Source: a virus. From it: a DNA stretch of 54,188 nucleotides. Positions 32,866 to 41,339 of this stretch are shown in pieces. The translations under genes and the position numbers were made by a program. Every line of letters starts with the position of its first letter. Positions within the stretch are counted from its first letter, which is position 1. The notes under the pieces are model-generated. The model did not search any database. It saw nothing but the letters and a program-made list of their open reading frames with translations, and was not told where the DNA came from. The stretch spans positions 1-54,188 of the IMG/VR virus record IMGVR_UViG_3300032770_000026. One strand, written 5' to 3'.

Positions 32866-33096
32866 CATAAAGTTACGTAACTTATACAATTTATTCCTAA
32901 ACTAGAGATATTGATAATCAATATGTTAAGTGTTTTTGATGTATAAAAATATAACAAAAAATATAGTTTTTATAACTAATTGATTTACTGTTAGATTATC
33001 TTCTGGAGAGGGCTATATTTAAAATCAACCTTGGCATTTGGGCGTAAAACTTATTCTGAGACCGTGTAGAGAATTTATAGACCTTGAAAGGCTTGT
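32866..33096 (-). repeat. Copy B of ~230-bp inverted intergenic repeat
   Basis: The reverse complement of this stretch aligns with 13733-13966. The section nearest O3 is nearly identical over about 80 bases; the outer part is more diverged and the DnaA-box-like sites are not conserved. It also contains ATATTGATTATCAATAT, a perfect 17-base dyad. Downstream, the ATG-like start aligns with the PBECR gene start but stops after five codons, so a gene was probably lost here. Confidence 0.68.
32870..32883. promoter_or_regulatory. Operator-like palindrome O3
   Basis: AAGTTACGTAACTT, identical to O1, at the end of repeat copy B and 61 bases from O2. Two sites this close suggest cooperative binding by a dimeric regulator. 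Confidence 0.65.
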
Positions 33097-33133
33097 TTAA
33101 TCAAAGGCATAGGGTTATAAAATTAGACATTTT

Positions 33134-33181
33134 TGACATACAAATGTATGCAATGAATTCCTAGTGAGAACAGTAATTTTG
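33134..33181 (+). promoter_or_regulatory. Late promoter P3 (palindrome plus TAATTTTG)
   Basis: GACATACAAATGTATGCAAT at 33135-33154 followed after exactly 19 bases by TAATTTTG (33174-33181). Transcription would start near 33188, nine bases before the ATG at 33197. It drives the signal-peptide genes, the beta-helix protein and the lysis cluster. Confidence 0.75.
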
Positions 33182-33196
33182 TTCAAATATTTTACT

Positions 33197-34900
33197 ATGA
33201 AAAAGATAGTCTTTATTATCTTAACTAGCTTAACGTTAAATTGTTATTCTCAAAATCCTATCCCAATTTCTCAACCTTATAACTTTCTCCAATATGTTCA
33301 GGTTCAAAAATATATTTATGTTAAGGATAGTGTTGAGATTAATAATAAATGGTGGTCGCCTTATTGGTGGAATACCTTTAACAATAAAGTAGGGTTTAAA
33401 GATACCACTTCAACAGGCAAAATAGACACAAAAGCGCAACGCGCGACTGCATTAAATAGCTATCAAAAAAAATCAGATACAGCAACTTATGACGCTTCAA
33501 AATATTATGTTCAGCAATTATTGAATTCTTATATTAAATGGGTTGATACGTTGTCAACTGGAAAGATAGCTACAAAAAAATATGTTGCTGATCATTCAGG
33601 CGGTTCTTCAGATAGTTCTAAATTAATAACTAAATATGATTTTACTCAAGGCGTTTATGGTGAGGTTCATTTGTTGGATGAAAATAATATAAATGAATTT
33701 GCTATACAAAATGATGAAATTTTATTGCAGGCTAAATCTATTTTAGGGGCAAGTGCAGGAATCTATGCCGATACCTTTGGAAATGCATATTTAACCGGGT
33801 CAAATCATACAGGAACAAAGACGACAACTTATAAAGTTGGGCAAAATGGATTAGAGGCAACGGCTAATTATTATGCAAGAAATATTTCAAATCCAGGATG
33901 GTTAGTTGATAAAAATGCTTTAGATAGTACAGTTGCAGCTAATTCCGGCGGAAGTTTTGGTGATAGTATTTTAAAATTCGATGCTATTAAAAAGACATTC
34001 GTGCCTTATTCGAGTAAGCAAAATCAATTAAGCTTTTATAATGCAAATACATGGCCTGACAAAACAGATGATACGCTTAAATTAAATGGAATATATTGCC
34101 CTACAGGTTTGCATTTTAGAAATGGGGGTAGAATATGGGATTTTACACTTCAAGGAATGTATGGATACCCGGAATTCAACATGTTTGAAAACAATAATAT
34201 ATTAGCCCTTGGCTTTAATCCGAATAACGGGAATTATCTTTTTAACAACGTAACCCCTGATTCAGTTTTTGGAATGACATTTAATCAGCAAGATTCCATA
34301 CGATTTCAAGCGACTTCATTTTTTACAAAAATGGGAGATATAACTAAAAATAATTATATCAATGTTGATTATAAAGGAAGGCTAACTCAAGTGATAGGTG
34401 GCGTTACAAAAACTGTGTTATCAACGTCAGGGGACTTAACATTAGCGGGTGATTTAAAATATAAAGTATCTCATGGAGATGCAGTAATTTCAGGTGCTTC
34501 TTATGTACCTTCATTAACTGTAAATGTCCCTTTGAAATTAGTACCATCAATGACAGTAAAAGAATCTGATAGTATTACAATAGCAGGTGATACAGTAACA
34601 ATAGCTGCAACCAGAGGAGGTGATTATAAATTCAGAATTTATGGAAATATATCATCAGTATCAGGAAATGATTTTGTAATTAATGAAAGAAAAAATTCAG
34701 TAGTAATAGATGTAAATGATTATTTTGAATGTTCTACTACAGGCGCTACAAATTTTACTCCAATTGCTTATGAATGGTATACACATGGACTGGTAGCAGG
34801 GGATAAAATATCATGGTGGATTACAAATACAACAAACTCAGATGATCCAACAATACGTAGTTTTAAGGTCATTGTAGAAAAAGTACCGGATAAAATTTAA
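33197..34900 (+). CDS. Large fibre-like protein with signal peptide
   Basis: 567 residues from ATG at 33197; the frame opens at a GTG (33164) that lies upstream of the predicted transcript start. The N-terminus MKKIVFIILTSLTLNCYSQ is a signal peptide. The body is Ser/Thr/Asn/Gly-rich and beta-like, with fibre-type linkers (STGKIDTKAQRATALNSYQK; TGKIATKKYVADHSGGSSDS) and a C-terminal jelly-roll-like region (VVIDVNDYFECSTTGATNFT). Fibre-like sequence with an export signal is unexpected for a phage particle protein made in the cytoplasm. Confidence 0.7.
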   Translation: MKKIVFIILTSLTLNCYSQNPIPISQPYNFLQYVQVQKYIYVKDSVEINNKWWSPYWWNTFNNKVGFKDTTSTGKIDTKAQRATALNSYQKKSDTATYDASKYYVQQLLNSYIKWVDTLSTGKIATKKYVADHSGGSSDSSKLITKYDFTQGVYGEVHLLDENNINEFAIQNDEILLQAKSILGASAGIYADTFGNAYLTGSNHTGTKTTTYKVGQNGLEATANYYARNISNPGWLVDKNALDSTVAANSGGSFGDSILKFDAIKKTFVPYSSKQNQLSFYNANTWPDKTDDTLKLNGIYCPTGLHFRNGGRIWDFTLQGMYGYPEFNMFENNNILALGFNPNNGNYLFNNVTPDSVFGMTFNQQDSIRFQATSFFTKMGDITKNNYINVDYKGRLTQVIGGVTKTVLSTSGDLTLAGDLKYKVSHGDAVISGASYVPSLTVNVPLKLVPSMTVKESDSITIAGDTVTIAATRGGDYKFRIYGNISSVSGNDFVINERKNSVVIDVNDYFECSTTGATNFTPIAYEWYTHGLVAGDKISWWITNTTNSDDPTIRSFKVIVEKVPDKI

Positions 34901-34911
34901 ACTTATATATC

Positions 34912-35382
34912 ATGAAAAAGATTTTTATTTTACTAATATTTAGCTTATCAATATTGAGCTTGAAAGCTCAAACCGTAATATACCCGCCAAATACGGCTTT
35001 CGGGACGTTTGATTCGATTAAAGTCCCTGTTACCGATACTGTTTATTCACTCTCTAAGATAGGAGATATTTCGGGTTATTATAGTGTTTGGGAATTTGAC
35101 ATGAGTCGGCTTGATAGTTCGGTGAGCGTAAATCCGGGAGGCGGAAGTCGAATAATAAGGAATTCGCCGAGATTATATTCTTTCAATCCAATTATAGCCG
35201 ATTCGCTTCCTTATACTTTACCAAGGCTTAAATGGAAAACAACCACAAATGGAGTAACGCAAAATACAAAAGCTTTGCCTATTATTATTCATTTTGATTA
35301 CGAATATGCGGCAATCAAAGTAAAACGTCTAGGATGTACAGCTGGTAAATATTTATTATTCAGAGTTAATTTTCACAGATGA
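34912..35382 (+). CDS. Secreted hypothetical protein, 156 aa
   Basis: The signal peptide MKKIFILLIFSLSILSLKAQ is of Bacteroidota type. The mature part is beta-rich (SVWEFDMSRLDSSVSVNPGG; YAAIKVKRLGCTAGKYLLFR). It overlaps the next gene by ATGA. No domain recognised; co-transcribed with fibre-like genes. Confidence 0.68.
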   Translation: MKKIFILLIFSLSILSLKAQTVIYPPNTAFGTFDSIKVPVTDTVYSLSKIGDISGYYSVWEFDMSRLDSSVSVNPGGGSRIIRNSPRLYSFNPIIADSLPYTLPRLKWKTTTNGVTQNTKALPIIIHFDYEYAAIKVKRLGCTAGKYLLFRVNFHR

Positions 35383-36707
35383 GATTTAAATTACTTATAT
35401 TATTCCTCCTATTCCCCCTTTCCCTCTACTCCCAGGAAACCCGGATAACTCCCTGGGGCATAAAAGATAATTCTTTGGGTAATATGGAAGAAATACGAGA
35501 TAATTCGTTGGGGATGGAACAAACAGAAATTCCAACTTCAGTTAAAAATAAATTTTTATTCATTGGATATTATTCTCATATTTCAAATGGCAAGATGCCA
35601 AATATATTAGGTACAGATTATTTAACTGTTGCGGGAAGTGCAGGGAGCGAAACTTATCAATGTCCTAATAATGCAACATATATTACTGCTGATTCAGATA
35701 AACTTTGGTTTAATCCTACCTTACAAACTGTAACTACTGCCAATCTTATAGGATATGATTTTTTAAGAACAATCGTAAAATATGATGATGATTCACCCTA
35801 TACAATAAGATGGATTGGTATTTTAAAGGCTACCTCTACGTTTACACAATCAGAATTAAATAATCTTTTCAGATATTTTAGGCTTTCCGTATGGTGGAAT
35901 AATTCATTAAATGCCTATGGTAGAGTTAAAGAGAATAGGGGGATAGGCAAAAATTCATGGCCTCCTTATGAAACAGAATCTATTGCTTTATTTGCGCGAA
36001 TGGCAGCCGCAGGAGAACCAGCAACATCAGCAAGGAAAACAATTATTAATACTGCAATTGCTGCTTTAAAAACTGACGGCATTTGGGCAAAATTAGATTT
36101 TTTACACGTAGAAGCTGCACACGGTAATGCATCAGCCAGGTTAAATTGGATAGGAGATGTTTATAATTTAACTGATGGAGTTGCGCCTACATTCACAATT
36201 GATCAGGGATTTGCAGGTAATGGCTCAAGTAAATATTTAAGAACAGGATTTAATCCTGGGATAGCAGGTATTAAATACTCTCGCAATAGCGCAACATTAG
36301 GATGTTATTCCAGAACCTCCGGGGCGGAGACTGGCATATTTATGGGAGCCTCTACTGTTTGCGAGTTTTATGTCAATTATGGAAGTGGTGTATTTTATTT
36401 TTTTGTGAACGGAACTGAACTTAGTACAACCGGATCAACTGGTGCGGGTTTATTTACTGTAGTCAGAGATGGTGCAACTACAGAAAAAGCATATATCGGC
36501 AAAACAAAAACAGACAAAACAAATAGTTCTGTACTTCCTGATCCTGTTGAACTTTATATTTTATGTTTTAATGCAGGCACACCTAATCAGTTTAGTAATA
36601 AACAAATTGCTATGGATTTTGGAGGGAGTGCATTAACACCAACAGAACAGGGACTTTTATATGATATTATGGTAACTGGATATTTAACTTCAATTGGCGC
36701 ACAATGA
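35379..36707 (+). CDS. Secreted protein with concanavalin-like C-terminus
   Basis: 442 residues. The signal peptide is MRFKLLILFLLFPLSLYSQE. A short repeated unit follows (GIKDNSLGN, EIRDNSLGM). A helical/aromatic middle (FRYFRLSVWWNNSLNAYGRV) precedes a beta C-terminal half (FAGNGSSKYLRTGFNPGIAG ... FYFFVNGTELSTTG ... VELYILCFNAG) resembling LamG/concanavalin-type domains of fibre and adhesin proteins. Probable carbohydrate or surface binding; export signal again unusual. It overlaps the beta-helix gene by ATGA. Confidence 0.65.
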   Translation: MRFKLLILFLLFPLSLYSQETRITPWGIKDNSLGNMEEIRDNSLGMEQTEIPTSVKNKFLFIGYYSHISNGKMPNILGTDYLTVAGSAGSETYQCPNNATYITADSDKLWFNPTLQTVTTANLIGYDFLRTIVKYDDDSPYTIRWIGILKATSTFTQSELNNLFRYFRLSVWWNNSLNAYGRVKENRGIGKNSWPPYETESIALFARMAAAGEPATSARKTIINTAIAALKTDGIWAKLDFLHVEAAHGNASARLNWIGDVYNLTDGVAPTFTIDQGFAGNGSSKYLRTGFNPGIAGIKYSRNSATLGCYSRTSGAETGIFMGASTVCEFYVNYGSGVFYFFVNGTELSTTGSTGAGLFTVVRDGATTEKAYIGKTKTDKTNSSVLPDPVELYILCFNAGTPNQFSNKQIAMDFGGSALTPTEQGLLYDIMVTGYLTSIGAQ

Positions 36708-38401
36708 CAACGATAACAGAAGGAATGACATCAGCTCAGTTTATTACTGCTTTAAATGTTAATTTTGGTTTATTAGCATTCCCCAATTCGTCATTGGCTA
36801 CAATCACAAGCTCATCTGATTTAACGGCAATAAATGGGAATTTTATTATTTTAAAAAATGAAACTTATTTAACTACTAATATTTTTGCGTTATCAAATGG
36901 TATGACGGGTTCAGATTTTATCAATGCGTTAAATTATAATTTTAACAATTTGAATCTGAATATTAATGGAGCGAATGCAGTATTAACAGTCGGTACAGAT
37001 AAAAACTATAAAACTATAAATACAGCAGTCGCAAGAGCGATATCTGGCAATACTTTGAAAATTGACGCAGGGACTTATAATGAACATATTGATTTAAGTA
37101 CAAAAAGATTGAATCTAATTGGATCAGGAACTCTTGAAACAATAATTTATTATACTGAGACACTTAGTCCAACCAATATTTTCTCAACTGTAAGTATTGG
37201 AACAAATTCGACATTTGATAATATAATATTTAGAAAACTCAACAATAACGCAGCAAATAGTCATAAGGAAATAATCTCTATTTCAGCATGTAATCCTGAA
37301 TTTACTAATTGCGAAATTCAATCAGCGCAGTCAGATCATAGATTAGATATAATGCTAATCCAAAATTCATCAAATGTTACAATGACTAACTGTATTTTTG
37401 ATTGTAACGGAGTTTTGTTTGGTGATAAAGATACGCTTATAACAGTTAAGGATACTTCCACTTTTACTTATGAAGGCACAAAATTCAAAGCACAAATTTT
37501 AGCTCAAAATAGTTCTGTTGTTAATATTGATGCTGATGAATTATGGACAGGCACCGGAACAGGGTTACACACAATTGAGGCTAGTGGAACTGCAAGTATT
37601 ACAGTAAAAATAAATACAACTCATCGGGGATTTAATCAGGCTTCTAATTTAGAAATTAATGCATGGACTGAAAAACTTGTACTCGTTTGGCTAGAGGGCG
37701 ATAACACATTTACTCTAAATGGAAAATTAAGAGGTGAAATTACAGTCGATGGTTATAATAACACTGTGCTTATTAAGGATGTAACAGCCGATACCGGAGC
37801 GTGTAGAATAGTCTCAGGAGGCGGAGCACATATTAATACAAATGTAATTACAATTGATAATAGCCATTTAATCTATGATTTTGACGATGTTGCGATTGGA
37901 TTACATAACATTGAAGATACAATGGGCTGTGTTTATAAGCTCATAAATGGTACTATTTTAGAATTTTCTGGCTATCATGGTCATGCTCATACCTATGGTC
38001 AACCCATAGCTAGTAGCAACGGCGGAACTGTCTATATGAGAAATAGTCAGGTTATTCAACATTGTGATCAAATCGATGGTTATGCGATTGCTATTTCAAG
38101 CAACGGCCCAGTTGATATTGAAGATTCTGTAATTACTTGTGATGATTGGGACGGTAATGATGCACATGAATGTTTAATAGTTTCCTTATATCAATCACAT
38201 ATAAATTGCAGACTAAAAAATGTAACATTTAATAATGATACAGGGACTTTGGGTTATGCAGTTTATGTTTACTTAGCAGGTAAAACGCTTGATTCATCTG
38301 ATTATATTTGCGCTTCAGGATTAATCAATAATACCTTGGCGACAAATATTTCAAATGATATGACAAGTTATAATACATTATTAAACCATTGTACGCCATA
38401 A
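36704..38401 (+). CDS. Right-handed beta-helix (tailspike-like) protein
   Basis: 565 residues. Two related N-terminal units (GMTSAQFITALNVNFGLL and GMTGSDFINALNYNFNNL) precede a pectate-lyase-like beta-helix entry KNYKTINTAVARAISGNTLKID AGTY, then many Asn/Cys-bearing turns (NPEFTNCEIQSAQS; VTMTNCIFDCNG; RLKNVTFNN). It has no signal peptide, unlike the three genes before it. It is likely a tailspike that binds or degrades surface polysaccharide; catalytic residues cannot be placed by eye. Confidence 0.72.
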   Translation: MTTITEGMTSAQFITALNVNFGLLAFPNSSLATITSSSDLTAINGNFIILKNETYLTTNIFALSNGMTGSDFINALNYNFNNLNLNINGANAVLTVGTDKNYKTINTAVARAISGNTLKIDAGTYNEHIDLSTKRLNLIGSGTLETIIYYTETLSPTNIFSTVSIGTNSTFDNIIFRKLNNNAANSHKEIISISACNPEFTNCEIQSAQSDHRLDIMLIQNSSNVTMTNCIFDCNGVLFGDKDTLITVKDTSTFTYEGTKFKAQILAQNSSVVNIDADELWTGTGTGLHTIEASGTASITVKINTTHRGFNQASNLEINAWTEKLVLVWLEGDNTFTLNGKLRGEITVDGYNNTVLIKDVTADTGACRIVSGGGAHINTNVITIDNSHLIYDFDDVAIGLHNIEDTMGCVYKLINGTILEFSGYHGHAHTYGQPIASSNGGTVYMRNSQVIQHCDQIDGYAIAISSNGPVDIEDSVITCDDWDGNDAHECLIVSLYQSHINCRLKNVTFNNDTGTLGYAVYVYLAGKTLDSSDYICASGLINNTLATNISNDMTSYNTLLNHCTP

Positions 38402-38430
38402 TTAATGATAACACTTTATAAACTTATGAT

Positions 38431-38826
38431 ATGAAAGATTTAAAAAAAACAAACACAATTGCGATGTTCATCCTCGCAGGGCTTATAACGACAGGTTTTT
38501 TCTGCTTGTTATTTATGCTCTTTTTTGTTAATATCCCTACTGAGAATAAAGGTATGTTAGATACTGCCGTAGGCGCATTAATCGGTGCTTTTTCCGGCGG
38601 GGTAGTAGGTTACTTCTTTGGAAGTTCTGCCGGTAGTGCTGAGAAAACCCAATTAATGAACGCCGTGTCTCAATCTCAGGAATCAACGCCAAACATAGTA
38701 AATCTAACAACCCCTCAACACAAGGTTTATAAATCAGAGGATGAAATCAACGCTGATTTAGCCAGTGGAGTTTTAACCCAGGAGCAAGCGAACTTCGAAC
38801 TTGATAAATTACGTCTTAATGGTTAG
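38431..38826 (+). CDS. Membrane protein, holin-like, 131 aa
   Basis: Two hydrophobic segments at about residues 9-33 (TIAMFILAGLITTGFFCLLF) and 43-68 (AVGALIGAFSGGVVGYFFGS, Gly-rich), followed by a hydrophilic charged tail. The form is compatible with a class II holin at the start of the lysis cluster. No unique holin signature is present. Confidence 0.62.
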   Translation: MKDLKKTNTIAMFILAGLITTGFFCLLFMLFFVNIPTENKGMLDTAVGALIGAFSGGVVGYFFGSSAGSAEKTQLMNAVSQSQESTPNIVNLTTPQHKVYKSEDEINADLASGVLTQEQANFELDKLRLNG

Positions 38827-38992
38827 TTTTTTCATAGTGTTTTTAGTTAGTTGGTTATCCCAGGGTGAAGGGTTAGCGCCCCGGGTTTTGTTAAACCTTA
38901 CACAACCTTATACAATGAAAATAAAAAATAAACCGGTCGGCGACGATGACCCTCCAAGGCCACCAAACCCGCCCAATCCATTTAAATTATGA
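38819..38992 (+). CDS. Small membrane-anchored Pro-rich protein, 57 aa
   Basis: The ATG at 38819 overlaps the preceding stop. It starts MVSFFIVFLVSWLSQGEG, one membrane segment or signal anchor, and ends with a Pro-rich tail (DDDPPRPPNPPNPFKL). Pro-rich small anchored proteins occur among spanins, so an o-spanin-like role is possible, but no lipobox is visible. Confidence 0.55.
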   Translation: MVSFFIVFLVSWLSQGEGLAPRVLLNLTQPYTMKIKNKPVGDDDPPRPPNPPNPFKL

Positions 38993-39345
38993 AAACAACA
39001 GTATGCTTAGTATTTATGTGCCTATATGCTATTTATGCAATTTTCGGAGACAAACCATTCCTTTTTAATAGCTTTTGGCGTAGTTTTATTTGGATACTTG
39101 CCTGGGGATTTTCGGCAACATTATTGATTTTAGGGATATCCAAACAAGAAAGCCTATTTGATATTTCAGTCCAGGTAAGCACTATAATTTTACTTACTTT
39201 ACTTTGCGCCTTTTATTTGTTAATCATAAATAAGCCAAAGGCCGAATTTAGTAGGCTTTGTAATTATTGGATTTTAGCTTATGCCTTTGCCGCTTTTGTG
39301 CCTGTTTCTATATTTATAAGTTATGTTATTAAAATTCTGAAATGA
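38989..39345 (+). CDS. Multi-span membrane protein, 118 aa
   Basis: Three to four hydrophobic segments (TVCLVFMCLYAIYAIF; IWILAWGFSATLLILG; STIILLTLLCAFYLLII; YAFAAFVPVSIFISYV). It overlaps both neighbours by 4 bases. It is a second holin candidate or holin regulator in the lysis cluster. Confidence 0.65.
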   Translation: MKTTVCLVFMCLYAIYAIFGDKPFLFNSFWRSFIWILAWGFSATLLILGISKQESLFDISVQVSTIILLTLLCAFYLLIINKPKAEFSRLCNYWILAYAFAAFVPVSIFISYVIKILK

Positions 39346-39563
39346 TGAAAGGATTGAAAGATACCTGGGTTGGATTTTTGGCAGTATTTATTGTGTTATC
39401 AATATCGACGGCCTTTATTGTAAAGGCTATTCAGGAAAAAGCAGATAAAAAATATGTCGATAAACAAGTTCAATCAGTTATCACTTCAGTCTCTACGCCT
39501 TTAAAAGAAATGAATTGCAAATTAGATACTATCATTAACTACAACAAAAATGAACGAAAATGA
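39342..39563 (+). CDS. Membrane anchor with coiled coil, 73 aa
   Basis: One N-terminal membrane segment (VGFLAVFIVLSISTAFIV) followed by a charged helix (KAIQEKADKKYVDKQVQSVI). Topology resembles inner-membrane spanin (i-spanin) subunits. Tandem ATGs at 39342 and 39345. Overlaps the next gene. Confidence 0.6.
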   Translation: MMKGLKDTWVGFLAVFIVLSISTAFIVKAIQEKADKKYVDKQVQSVITSVSTPLKEMNCKLDTIINYNKNERK

Positions 39564-39993
39564 AATTAAGCGGATTGAGGAAGTTGTTGTTAAAACATTA
39601 TGTAGTAAAATAGAAACTGAATTAAACACAAAGTTTAATAATTATTTTAAAGGCGTTAAGCTCCTTATGGTTTCATTAACTACTTTATTTCTTGCCTTTG
39701 TAGGATTATCATTGACTAATATGGTTAGTTTGTCATCTTTTAAAGGTGACGTTCAATCAATTATTGTTGACTTAAAAAATCAGGATCAAAAAAATAGCGA
39801 TAATATAAAGAGCATAAAAGTTGAAATTGCATTACCCGTTCAACTAGCATTAGCAAAGGCCAATATGGTTGAAGCACTGCAAACAAAAGATATGGCATCC
39901 TATTATAAGTACAGCGAAATAGTTACTCAGTTGCAAATTGATATTCTTAAATTTAAATATCCTGATGACGAAAAAACAAGAGGTACTAAATGA
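39550..39993 (+). CDS. Membrane protein with flanking coiled coils, 147 aa
   Basis: An N-terminal helix, a membrane segment (KLLMVSLTTLFLAFVGLSLT) and a long periplasmic or cytoplasmic coiled coil. It is part of the same overlapping membrane cluster; it may work with the previous protein in envelope disruption. No family recognised. Confidence 0.6.
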   Translation: MNENEIKRIEEVVVKTLCSKIETELNTKFNNYFKGVKLLMVSLTTLFLAFVGLSLTNMVSLSSFKGDVQSIIVDLKNQDQKNSDNIKSIKVEIALPVQLALAKANMVEALQTKDMASYYKYSEIVTQLQIDILKFKYPDDEKTRGTK

Positions 39994-40298
39994 AAGCCAG
40001 TCCCTTCATATCGAACCCTAATTTAGATTGTTACGAAGCCTTTTTAAACAATCTAAGGCTTACTATTAATCAAAATCAATTTGATGCTCTTATTTTGCTT
40101 TGTATCGAAATAGGCACCAACACTTTTGAAAAATCTGAGTTATTCAAGGCAATAAATGATCATAGACAAAAACGAATCATCAAAAAGGAGTTTAAGAAAT
40201 TAAGTGGCCAGGTGAGTGAAAACGGACATTTCTGTATTGATTTGATGCTTGCTGAAAAGATAAAAGGATTAATCGAACTTTATTTTAAACCGATATGA
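39990..40298 (+). CDS. GH24 lysozyme-like C-terminal fragment, 102 aa
   Basis: Residues 24-60 (LRLTINQNQFDALILLCIEI, then GTNTFEKSELFKAIND) match the conserved helix region of T4/lambdoid GH24 lysozymes (TxxQFDALxSLxFNIG...F..STLL). The N-terminal catalytic Glu-bearing lobe of that family is missing, and the protein is only two thirds of normal length. It may be a degenerate or repurposed lysozyme helper. It sits between membrane genes and the DUF5675-like gene. Confidence 0.6.
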   Translation: MKASPFISNPNLDCYEAFLNNLRLTINQNQFDALILLCIEIGTNTFEKSELFKAINDHRQKRIIKKEFKKLSGQVSENGHFCIDLMLAEKIKGLIELYFKPI

Positions 40299-40717
40299 AA
40301 CTACTTATTAAACTAATCGCATTTAAAGATACCTATACAATAGGCCATCTTTACATTGATCATGAAAATGGTAATATTCAGTACTTTGCGGATACTTTAG
40401 GAGATAAATACCGCGATTTATCTGTCGAACCCAAGGTGCCTAAATTAACTCATATTCCTTGCGGAACTTATAAGGTACATTTATTTTTCTCACCTAAACA
40501 TCAGTTTTTAGTACCATTGCTTCAGGACGTGCCTCAATTCAGTATGATCGAAATACACCCCGGCAACATCCCGGAGGATACGGACGGATGTATCCTGATC
40601 GGCAAAAATACAATCAAAGGACAACTAACGAGTTCAAAAAATACTTTTAAATGTCTCATGGATTGTCTTCAGGATTCAGGGCAAAAAGAATGGTTATTAA
40701 CTATTGAGAAAGGATAA
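40295..40717 (+). CDS. DUF5675-like protein, candidate lysis enzyme
   Basis: 140 residues with the hallmark pattern: THIPCGTYKVHLFFSPKH, LLQDVPQFSMIEIHPGNIPE, then DTDGCILIGKN. HPGN...DT.GC resembles the catalytic His/Cys region of L,D-transpeptidase-like folds. The family occurs at the lysis or fibre end of many Bacteroidota and proteobacterial phages. Enzyme activity is inferred from the His/Cys pair only. Confidence 0.72.
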   Translation: MKLLIKLIAFKDTYTIGHLYIDHENGNIQYFADTLGDKYRDLSVEPKVPKLTHIPCGTYKVHLFFSPKHQFLVPLLQDVPQFSMIEIHPGNIPEDTDGCILIGKNTIKGQLTSSKNTFKCLMDCLQDSGQKEWLLTIEKG

Positions 40718-40721
40718 AACT

Positions 40722-41300
40722 ATGAAAAACTTCAAACCAACTTTAAGCATGCTACAATGGATTCTCATCCTTAGCCTGGCACTATATATTATTTTTTTGA
40801 AACAATGTAGAAAATGCCCACCGACCCAAACCATAACAGTAACTAAAATACTTCCCAGTGATACGGTTTATAAAGAACTTAAGGTTAAATTTCCCGTACC
40901 AATTCTATCAATAAGATACGATACAGTTTGGAAAACAAAGAAAATAGATACCCTGGCAATCTTAAAAGATTATTTCTGTGTTAAATTTATGCGAGATTCA
41001 ATTAAAGGCGATGAAATAAAGGGCACAATCGAAGATTCAATTTATCAGAATAATATTAAATGGAGAAAGGTATTTGCGTTAAATACTCGCAAAACAACAA
41101 TTAACACAACGATTGTCAACAACTGGAAAAACTCTGTTTATGTTGGTTTTTCAGGATACTTTGGAACGGTCCAGGGGTTGGGATTATCTGGTCAATATGT
41201 GACTAAAAATTGGTCTGCCGGTGGTGGCTATGACTTTATTAACAGGCAGATACGAGGTGACTTTGAATTAAATTTAAGATATATTTTTTCTCGAAAATAG
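40722..41300 (+). CDS. Membrane-anchored protein with beta-barrel-like C-terminus
   Basis: 192 residues from ATG at 40722 (an upstream TTG at 40704 is less likely). One N-terminal membrane segment (MLQWILILSLALYIIFLKQC) is followed by a periplasmic middle and a C-terminal stretch of alternating strands ending in Phe/Arg (VGFSGYFGTVQGLGLSGQYV; AGGGYDFINRQIRGDFELNL). Such proteins end the late operon in Bacteroidota phages; a spanin-like (envelope-bridging) role is a fair guess. Confidence 0.62.
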   Translation: MKNFKPTLSMLQWILILSLALYIIFLKQCRKCPPTQTITVTKILPSDTVYKELKVKFPVPILSIRYDTVWKTKKIDTLAILKDYFCVKFMRDSIKGDEIKGTIEDSIYQNNIKWRKVFALNTRKTTINTTIVNNWKNSVYVGFSGYFGTVQGLGLSGQYVTKNWSAGGGYDFINRQIRGDFELNLRYIFSRK

Positions 41301-41339
41301 GTAGTAGTGTTTTTTCTCATAAATTAGGTAGTTAGTTTG

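Larger units (their letters stand above)
32762..33196. other. 435-bp intergenic control region
   Basis: No credible gene is present. From left to right it holds the minus-strand promoter with palindrome O2 (32793-32808), palindrome O3 (32870-32883), the inverted copy B of the ~230-bp repeat (32866-33096), and late promoter P3 (33134-33181). After O3 in the minus direction, ATGAGGGGATTCCTTTAA is a five-codon remnant. It aligns with the start ATGAAGGGATTA of the gene at 13962. Confidence 0.7.
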
